From a virus: 64,000 nt of DNA. Below, one piece after another: positions 59,103 to 64,000 of this stretch. Positions within the stretch are counted from its first letter, which is position 1. Every line of letters starts with the position of its first letter. A program made the translations under genes and the position numbers. The stretch is from IMG/VR virus record IMGVR_UViG_3300032236_000463, positions 1 through 64,000 of that record. The stretch is one strand, 5' to 3'. The notes beneath the pieces were generated by a model. The model made no database searches. It was not told the origin of the DNA and saw only the letters and a list, made by a program, of their open reading frames with translations.

Positions 59103-59543
59103 TTATTCATTATCGTCCCCCAACCATACATAAGGCAAATCGTCTGGGACATCTCCAAATACAGGAATATAAAAAATAGGGTTCTTTCTAATTAGATTAC
59201 TTTGGTGCGATAGGTGCAAATGCTCGTTGCCTATGAAACTTGGTAAAGTGAACTCGTCTGGACAAGTATCTAAATAGTCATAAGTACGGTCAATAAACTC
59301 TGGTAGCAGGGTATCTTTGTACCCTCTATCTCTCCACTCCTTGCAAATGATTACCCCATATTGCGCCAGAGAGCCCCTGTGACCGCGCCACATCTTAGTC
59401 GCTGGGTGATTAGTCCACCCCTTGCTCAATCCGTCTAGAGCATTTAATATCTGTTTAGTTTCTACTCTCTGCTTACCTAAACGCTTGTAATCAAGCGCGT
59501 AGGCAGAGTGAGCAAAGTCTGGATAAGGTAAAAAGGTTTGCAT
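59103..59543 (-). CDS. putative pyrimidine-dimer DNA glycosylase-like protein (MSMEG_6728-type)
   Basis: 146 residues, CAGGAG upstream. MQTFLPYPDFAHSAYALDYKRLGKQRVETKQILNAL and NHPATKMWRGHRGSLAQYGVIICKEWRDRG are very characteristic of the MSMEG_6728 family, related to T4 endonuclease V, with the N-terminal region carrying the catalytic amine. It would excise UV-damaged bases. It is one of few enzymes in the small-gene arm. Confidence 0.8.
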   Translation of the reverse strand: MQTFLPYPDFAHSAYALDYKRLGKQRVETKQILNALDGLSKGWTNHPATKMWRGHRGSLAQYGVIICKEWRDRGYKDTLLPEFIDRTYDYLDTCPDEFTLPSFIGNEHLHLSHQSNLIRKNPIFYIPVFGDVPDDLPYVWLGDDNE

Positions 59544-59547
59544 AGTT

Positions 59548-59706
59548 TTACTCCTGTACTTCTGCCATTACAACAATGTAGGTTTCAATATCTACGTTGT
59601 TACCGTTCAACTCAAACGCATAGTCCTCTGCCTTGCTCTCATCAAGAAACAAGGCTGGTACACCGTCCGTACCCTCTTCATCATTAACTACTGCCCAAAT
59701 ATACAT
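59548..59706 (-). CDS. 52-residue hypothetical protein
   Basis: ATG at 59706, served by the (GA)n tract 59713-59722 that lies within the last codons of the upstream gene. Small alpha/beta protein (MYIWAVVNDEEG, ETYIVVMAEVQE). Function unknown. Confidence 0.52.
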   Translation of the reverse strand: MYIWAVVNDEEGTDGVPALFLDESKAEDYAFELNGNNVDIETYIVVMAEVQE

Positions 59707-59707
59707 A

Positions 59708-59938
59708 TTAGTTCTCTCTCTCTTTAATAATAAAATTACCTTTGTTAATACTATCTAAATAGACAGCAAGCACATCTTCTACTAAGCGCGAGCCTTCTTG
59801 GTCTGACCACCCATTAAACTCTAGGTAGTCTGCTGGGTCATATGTATTACCATTATTGAACACCGCGCTCTGGGTATCAATATCTAATTTCCATAGGTCT
59901 GTATCTGTATCGTATTTAACTACAAAGTGATGTTGCAT
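59708..59938 (-). CDS. 76-residue acidic hypothetical protein
   Basis: ATG 59938 preferred (GGAGAAA upstream; overlap TAATG with previous gene); an ORF start at 59968 lies in the neighbour. Asp-rich (KYDTDTDLWKLDID, YDPADYLEFNGW) followed by a helix and a KEREN end. Function unknown. Confidence 0.52.
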   Translation of the reverse strand: MQHHFVVKYDTDTDLWKLDIDTQSAVFNNGNTYDPADYLEFNGWSDQEGSRLVEDVLAVYLDSINKGNFIIKEREN

Positions 59939-60108
59939 TATTTTTTCTCCCATACTATTGTTTCCCAAATATTATTGGTAATCTCATTATCATCTAATTC
60001 ATCACGACCCCAGTCCTTAGTTAATTCTAAGGCTTCTGCATCGCTACTTGCTTCTACTTCTACTTCCCAAACGGTAGTCTGGGTAAGTTCTAATATGTAT
60101 TTTGGCAT
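59938..60108 (-). CDS. 56-residue acidic protein
   Basis: TAATG couplings on both sides and a (GA)n-type ribosome binding site at 60119-60127. YILELTQTTVWEVEVEASSDAEALELTKDWGRDELDDNEI is a beta-alpha unit of the kind seen in small phage proteins. Function unknown. Confidence 0.55.
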   Translation of the reverse strand: MPKYILELTQTTVWEVEVEASSDAEALELTKDWGRDELDDNEITNNIWETIVWEKK

Positions 60109-60203
60109 TATTTATTATCTCTCTCTTGGCAGGTTTTGCAAGGTTGGTTTAGGTCTGGAGTCTCTGCTTTGTAGCAGACACCGCATATATAACTCATACT
60201 CAT
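60108..60203 (-). CDS. 31-residue zinc-ribbon peptide
   Basis: YICGVCYKAE ... PCKTCQERD: two CxxC knuckles in a 31-residue peptide, TAATG overlaps at both ends. A second ATG (60197) two codons in is an alternative. Supported by coupling and by the zinc pattern. Confidence 0.55.
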   Translation of the reverse strand: MSMSYICGVCYKAETPDLNQPCKTCQERDNK

Positions 60204-60451
60204 TATAGTTCTTTTACTATTTCTCTCTCGTAATTGTGCGCGACCCACTCTACCGCGCGCTCGCCTTGACTTTCAGGCTCGTACCCTGTGTATTCATCAA
60301 CACAGCAGGAAAATAGACAGCACTCCACACAGTACGCTTCATTGTCCTGCATAGAGTTCTGGCAAGCGTACTCTGCCATACTGTTGTCACACATACAGCA
60401 GGTAGTATTCAATAGTTCCTGTTCTGTGTAATCCTTTAGGTGCTTAATCAT
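60203..60451 (-). CDS. cysteine-rich hypothetical protein
   Basis: 82 residues from ATG 60451 (AAGGAGAG upstream; the longer ORF start overlaps the neighbour). TTCCMCDNSMAEYACQ, then YCVECCLFSCCVDEY carry nine or so cysteines, pointing to multiple zinc sites, with an acidic-aromatic C-terminus. Function unknown. Confidence 0.58.
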   Translation of the reverse strand: MIKHLKDYTEQELLNTTCCMCDNSMAEYACQNSMQDNEAYCVECCLFSCCVDEYTGYEPESQGERAVEWVAHNYEREIVKEL

Positions 60452-60554
60452 TTGGGTGCTCTCCTTGTTTGCAATCAGTACATAGATAAGTATCAATGTC
60501 TTTTGTATCCTCAATGCAGTCGCAAAGACAACTACAAGTTACTATTATTTCCAT
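60444..60554 (-). CDS. 36-residue cysteine-rich peptide
   Basis: VTCSCLCDCIEDTKDIDTYLCTDCKQGE: four cysteines then CxxC. TAATG coupling upstream and an 8-nt overlap downstream whose sequence contains the next gene's AAGGAG site. Likely zinc-binding. Function unknown. Confidence 0.55.
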   Translation of the reverse strand: MEIIVTCSCLCDCIEDTKDIDTYLCTDCKQGEHPND

Positions 60555-60688
60555 TAGTTCTCTAGTTCCCCTTCTTCTTCATCAAAGATATTGCGTACTT
60601 CACAGATACCTTGTTTTTCTAAATTAGATAATTGTTTTAGTACTTCTTCTAAATGTTCTGCTTCTACATCTAAACTAATTACATACAT
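60554..60688 (-). CDS. 44-residue acidic helical peptide
   Basis: Short alpha/beta peptide (YVISLDVEAEHLEEVLKQLSNLEKQG, then EVRNIFDEEEGELEN), one-base TAATG overlap with the next gene. The beta-alpha-beta order suggests half of a ferredoxin-like fold. Function unknown. Confidence 0.52.
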   Translation of the reverse strand: MYVISLDVEAEHLEEVLKQLSNLEKQGICEVRNIFDEEEGELEN

Positions 60689-60689
60689 A

Positions 60690-60845
60690 TTAATTTACCT
60701 CTACGCTTTCATCATAAAGTTCTATGTCATTATCCTGCCACTCAATAACTCCCGTTCGTGGATTGTCATTCCACTTACGCATGGCTTCCTCTGGCGTTTC
60801 CGCCGTAACTAAATAACTAATTATTTGGGTTACCTCGTATTGCAT
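60690..60845 (-). CDS. 51-residue hypothetical protein
   Basis: YEVTQIISYLVTAETPEEAMRKWNDNPRTGVIEWQDNDIELYDE is the same strand-helix-strand build as the gene at 59938-60108, so the two may be distant paralogues. TAATG overlap upstream. Function unknown. Confidence 0.52.
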   Translation of the reverse strand: MQYEVTQIISYLVTAETPEEAMRKWNDNPRTGVIEWQDNDIELYDESVEVN

Positions 60846-61192
60846 TATTTACTCCTATTGTTAATTATTTTAATATTCTTTTCTGCAAGAGATACTCTGC
60901 TCTCGCAGTCGTTTAGGTAGGTGTGGTTGATACTGTTACGGTATCTAATGCTTCCCTTGTCATACTGGTTGTCTAGCCACTTGATTAGGGTAGGCAAATA
61001 ACTAGCCACAACGAACACCTTAGGCTTTTCTGCGCTCTCCACGTTCCATACAACATAGCGTGCGTCACCGTCATACAAATCGGTTACTTCCCCTTTGTAG
61101 TTTGTTCGCTTAAAATGGTGCTTACGTTCTGTTATTACATATCCTGTTTTATGAATAGCAATATCAATATCAATATCAGGTTTGGTTTTCAT
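60845..61192 (-). CDS. 115-residue basic hypothetical protein
   Basis: Beta-rich N-terminal part (DIAIHKTGYVITERKHHFKR, RYVVWNVESAEKPKVFVVASYLPTLIKWL) and a helical C-terminus. TAATG coupling on both sides. Function unknown. Confidence 0.52.
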   Translation of the reverse strand: MKTKPDIDIDIAIHKTGYVITERKHHFKRTNYKGEVTDLYDGDARYVVWNVESAEKPKVFVVASYLPTLIKWLDNQYDKGSIRYRNSINHTYLNDCESRVSLAEKNIKIINNRSK

Positions 61193-61338
61193 TAGGCGTA
61201 GCCCTCGCTTTCATCATCTGAGTAATCATCAGTATCAACATATAACGGTATAATTTCTTGTTCGTTATCAGAGACTTCGTACGAACCGTCCAACACAAAC
61301 TGTTCATCGGAAGTGAATCCAATCTTTTTCTTAGCCAA
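61192..61338 (-). CDS. 48-residue acidic peptide
   Basis: TTG start at 61338 (AGGTG upstream) overlapping the previous stop by 8 nt, TAATG overlap downstream. Basic N-terminus (AKKKIGF) and very acidic C-terminus (DTDDYSDDESEGYA). The rare start codon makes this call less sure, though the frame is open and coupled. Confidence 0.45.
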   Translation of the reverse strand: MAKKKIGFTSDEQFVLDGSYEVSDNEQEIIPLYVDTDDYSDDESEGYA

Positions 61339-61588
61339 CTTGTTCACCTGTTTCATCTACTAGTAGTACATACTTGTCTGGCAAGTCATTGATATCATCA
61401 ACACACTTGTTGTAAATATATTCCATAATTAATTCTTTGTCAATCTCGTCAGGCAAATAGCCCGCGTCAAATAAATCCTCTAGCACAATTCGTACATCAT
61501 AAGTAACAGCCTTCATAGCAGTCACACGTTCTGGTAATTCCTCCATTAACATATCTAACTCCAAACTAATTTCTTTCATTGTTCCCAT
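61331..61588 (-). CDS. 85-residue acidic helical protein
   Basis: ATG 61588 with AAGGA 10 nt upstream. Leu/Glu-rich helices (EISLELDMLMEELPERVTAMKAV, DVRIVLEDLFDAGYLPDEIDKELIMEYI). First gene after an intergenic inverted repeat; it likely starts the run of very small genes. Function unknown. Confidence 0.52.
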   Translation of the reverse strand: MGTMKEISLELDMLMEELPERVTAMKAVTYDVRIVLEDLFDAGYLPDEIDKELIMEYIYNKCVDDINDLPDKYVLLVDETGEQVG

Positions 61589-61618
61589 AATAATATAATC
61601 CTTAATTGTATAGAGTGA

Positions 61619-61661
61619 CGGTACGGATAGTCAGAAAGGAAGGAAAGACCTATCCGTACCG
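61619..61661. promoter_or_regulatory. 12-bp-arm inverted repeat between VWA gene and small-gene run
   Basis: Perfect 12-nt arms (cggtacggatag / ctatccgtaccg) around a 19-nt loop, in the 82-nt gap between the two leftward units. No U-tract follows in the leftward direction, so an ordinary terminator is unlikely; a protein operator or an RNA processing/attenuation hairpin is possible. Confidence 0.55.
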
Positions 61662-61670
61662 CCACGTTTG

Positions 61671-63650
61671 TTACCTGTTGGATAGTGAGCGTACCACGTC
61701 ACGCGCTACGTTCACAATATCCTTAGGACGATTAATCAAAGTAATTGCATGGCAGTTATGTAGCCACCGTTGCATTGACTTCTTTAATTCATCTTTGTCT
61801 AATCTATTAGACTGGTATCCATTAGTAATATAAACTAGATTACTAATAGTACCTTTAATAGAATTGATATTAGTAATTGTTTTATTACACTCGTCCTCGT
61901 TGTACCACTCGCCGTCAGTTACAACGAACAACAGTTTAGTTTTGCGTTTTGTAGCCTTGAATATACTTTCTGCTTCACGCAAGCCCTCAATAGGATTAGT
62001 AGAACCACCTGCACCAACGAATCTAAACTCCTGACCGTTTGCCTTTTCATCGGCAGAGTACAGCAACTTAGTTTCATCATCGAATACATAGACTGTTACT
62101 TTAGCATCAATAGTTTCTAATGCTTTCTTGATAGTCCAAGCAGAGCGACAAGCATCTGGCATCTGACCGTCCATACTGCCAGAGTTATCTATTAGAATAA
62201 CTGCTTCAATATCAAACGCTTCGTTACCATTGTCCCAACGGTCAAATAATCTATTAAGATTATTAATATCCATGTTCATAGTCCGTTGAATATTTAACTT
62301 GCCACTAGGTAGTTCTCTATGCCAAGCAGGGTCATTATCAATCTGTAACTTAATTAACTCATTACCAAACGCACGCGCGTTAGCGCGCTCGTCACCTGAT
62401 AAATTGTGGCTCTTGTAGGAAGTCTTGCCTACGTTGTTGAACCTAGTATCTGACTGCTTGATAGCCTGACGCACTTGTCGCACATCTTGTTTAGCCTGTG
62501 CAGATTTCATCACATTATCAATCGCTTCGTTAATCATATTGACTAAGTGTTCATCTAATGGATTAGCCTGTGTCTCGTTATCAGACTTGGCATTACCACC
62601 TGTACCACTACTACCAGCATTGTTAGTAGAGTTACCGTTAGACTTATCAGTACTGTTATCACCTGACTGTTCTACTAACTGCTCTTGCTCGCCGTCCTTA
62701 CCCTGTGCGTTCTCAGACGTTTTAGTCTGCGACTTAACACTCTCGGTACGACCATTTTTCATAGGCTTACGTTCACCGCAAGTACCGTTTGGGACGTGTA
62801 TATCATCAATGCCACCGTCACTACCGTTGCCATTGTTGTAACCGTTATCATCGTCACGCTTTAGATTAAGCAGGTCTGCAAACTGTTCGACCAGTTCGAC
62901 AGCGCGCTTACCGTCTGACTTAGTGCTAAGGATAAGGAATCGGTACTCGCTAACAATATCTGATATCTGATTAGCCAAAGTAGCACCAAACTTATTAATA
63001 AACTTGTCTGCTAGTGTCTGACGAATATCAATAGGCAAGTACTTACGACCAGTCATTAATGGAAACAGGGTAGGTAGTACTTTGTCATTCGCATTACTAA
63101 GTATATAAGTAAGAGCACTAGACGTTAGCGATATTGTAGTGCTAGGGAACCGTTCGACCATTAGAGTTTCAATCCGTTGGTCCTCTAGGATATTCCAAGC
63201 CTTAACTAATCCCTTTTCCATTAATTGCTTAACTACTTCGCTACCTGCGCGTGGAGTCCACAGTAGGTGAGCGACCTCATGATAGTTAATACCGTTAAGA
63301 CTAATAATAGTTTTATCATCAATGTCTTTTAGTACTCTATCATTAAGATAGATATTAGTTCCGTCACTCCAAGCAGGGTTATCATTACCTTTTTCAAGCG
63401 CACCGAACGTAGCAATACGCACAGATACTTTAGAGTTAGTAAGAATACTATCGGCAGTCTGATATACACCAGCAATAGCATCAAACCTTTGCGCGCGCTT
63501 TTGTTTGTTTTGGGATATTTCGCGTGACAGTTCATCACGTTGTTCCCACGACATATCGTTACTAAACTCTGGGTGCTGATGTAACTCCCAATAGTTTGCA
63601 GACAAATCCCTAAGAGCATTGGGACGTACTTTAGATGTTCTACGAGCCAT
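61671..63650 (-). CDS. VWA-domain protein with HExxH motif, MoxR partner (CobT-like)
   Basis: 659 residues, AAAGGA upstream. N-terminal helical region, HEVAH (124-128) with a downstream LEDQRIE acidic segment (~155-161) that could complete a zinc site, a charged Asn/Gly/Ser/Gln-rich linker (~265-365), and a C-terminal VWA domain with MIDAS DNSGS (488-492) plus the TDGEWY acid. This matches CobT-like/VWA proteins that work with MoxR-type AAA+ ATPases; the adjacent gene encodes one. The pair probably remodels or inserts metal into a target. Secure as VWA + HExxH, function open. Confidence 0.82.
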   Translation of the reverse strand: MARRTSKVRPNALRDLSANYWELHQHPEFSNDMSWEQRDELSREISQNKQKRAQRFDAIAGVYQTADSILTNSKVSVRIATFGALEKGNDNPAWSDGTNIYLNDRVLKDIDDKTIISLNGINYHEVAHLLWTPRAGSEVVKQLMEKGLVKAWNILEDQRIETLMVERFPSTTISLTSSALTYILSNANDKVLPTLFPLMTGRKYLPIDIRQTLADKFINKFGATLANQISDIVSEYRFLILSTKSDGKRAVELVEQFADLLNLKRDDDNGYNNGNGSDGGIDDIHVPNGTCGERKPMKNGRTESVKSQTKTSENAQGKDGEQEQLVEQSGDNSTDKSNGNSTNNAGSSGTGGNAKSDNETQANPLDEHLVNMINEAIDNVMKSAQAKQDVRQVRQAIKQSDTRFNNVGKTSYKSHNLSGDERANARAFGNELIKLQIDNDPAWHRELPSGKLNIQRTMNMDINNLNRLFDRWDNGNEAFDIEAVILIDNSGSMDGQMPDACRSAWTIKKALETIDAKVTVYVFDDETKLLYSADEKANGQEFRFVGAGGSTNPIEGLREAESIFKATKRKTKLLFVVTDGEWYNEDECNKTITNINSIKGTISNLVYITNGYQSNRLDKDELKKSMQRWLHNCHAITLINRPKDIVNVARDVVRSLSNR

Positions 63651-63655
63651 TGTAA

Positions 63656-64000
63656 TTATCCTTTCACTAATTGTTCGATGTTAGCCTTGTAAGTATCCAC
63701 TACTAACTGGATAGGTGCTTGTTCCGCCATTGGGAAAGTATTGACGTATGAGTACATCGCGTAATCAATACCTAAGTTATTAATGTTTTTCTGGAACGCT
63801 ACCAGTGAGCGAGTAGAGATAGGTGTACTAATCTCGTCCTGCTCGAAACGGTCACGCAACTGCCCAGCCATTTCTCTAATAGCCTTGTTAGGGATTAGTT
63901 CCTTTTCGATATCCGCATCGTATGGGAAGTACAACTGGTGAGCGAAACGGTCACTAAATGCTTCGTTAAGTTCACGAGTACCACGATAGGTAGGGTTCAT
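63656..64000 (-). CDS. MoxR-like AAA+ ATPase, N-terminus outside window
   Basis: The last 114 codons of a leftward gene whose 5' part is beyond base 64000; the ATG at the window edge is in fact internal. NPTYRGTRELNEAFSDRFAHQLYFPYDADIEKELI is the sensor-1/arginine-finger region of MoxR/NorQ/CobS-type ATPases. It is cotranscribed with the VWA gene 5 nt downstream. Walker motifs should lie upstream of the window. Confidence 0.78.
   Translation of the reverse strand: MNPTYRGTRELNEAFSDRFAHQLYFPYDADIEKELIPNKAIREMAGQLRDRFEQDEISTPISTRSLVAFQKNINNLGIDYAMYSYVNTFPMAEQAPIQLVVDTYKANIEQLVKG

Noticed and set aside
61606-61833. Rightward open frame opposite the VWA gene end
   Set aside because: It runs antisense through the C-terminal VWA codons, lacks a ribosome binding site and crosses the inverted repeat; treated as a shadow.

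Overview
The window is a contiguous piece of a tailed-phage genome with a contractile tail (myovirus morphology). It starts inside the major capsid gene and ends inside a MoxR-like ATPase gene, so terminase, portal and protease are not visible. The host is most likely an actinobacterium. The phage carries a WhiB-family regulator, a DUF732-like anchored protein, a SpoVS-family protein and a secreted lysozyme-like protein of actinobacterial type, and several genes have a -10 box only 6-7 nt before the ATG, as expected for leaderless transcripts. Base composition is AT-leaning by eye, so a low-GC actinobacterium (for example a freshwater lineage) is plausible but not proven. No integrase, transposase, CRISPR array or insertion sequence was seen.

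Layout. 1-26 kb, rightward: virion module with capsid, neck proteins, a collagen-like fibre, sheath, tube, a chaperone gene with a probable +1 frameshift, tape-measure candidate, tube initiator, LysM protein, gpD-like hub, gp5-like spike, gp25, baseplate J, and two very large adhesin/fibre proteins. 26-33 kb, rightward: helicase-loader and replication block (winged-helix protein, DnaC-like loader, SWIM protein, DnaB-like helicase, DnaG-like primase), an M23 peptidase, and a SNF2-like helicase. 33.2-34.5 kb: secreted lysozyme-like protein, tRNA-Asn, tRNA-Arg, DUF732-like protein and a ribbon-helix-helix regulator. 34.5-45.9 kb: DNA metabolism (MerR-like protein, SSB-like protein, family A polymerase, RecA, Hjc-like nuclease, WhiB, Cas4-like nuclease, RuvC-like resolvase, SpoVS, metallophosphoesterase). 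45.9-51.2 kb: an unusual run of twelve low-complexity, proline- or lysine-rich proteins of unknown role. 51.2-57.9 kb: unknown zinc-binding proteins, a nucleotidyltransferase-like protein, a glycosyltransferase, a HAD-like protein, a large unknown protein and a class II (B12-dependent) ribonucleotide reductase. A strong bidirectional terminator at 57.87 kb separates this from the leftward right arm (57.9-64 kb). The right arm is a chain of very small, TAATG-coupled early-type genes behind a VWA/HExxH protein and a MoxR-like ATPase.

How they work together. Helicase, loader, primase, polymerase, SSB, RecA and the nucleases form a largely self-sufficient replication and recombination set, and the ribonucleotide reductase supplies dNTPs. 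WhiB, XRE, RHH and MerR-like proteins provide regulation. The M23 peptidase and the secreted lysozyme-like protein are lysis candidates, though no holin was recognised. The least explained parts are the disordered-protein cluster at 45.9-51.2 kb and the MoxR/VWA pair at the right end. Family calls rest on motifs read by eye, since no database search was possible.
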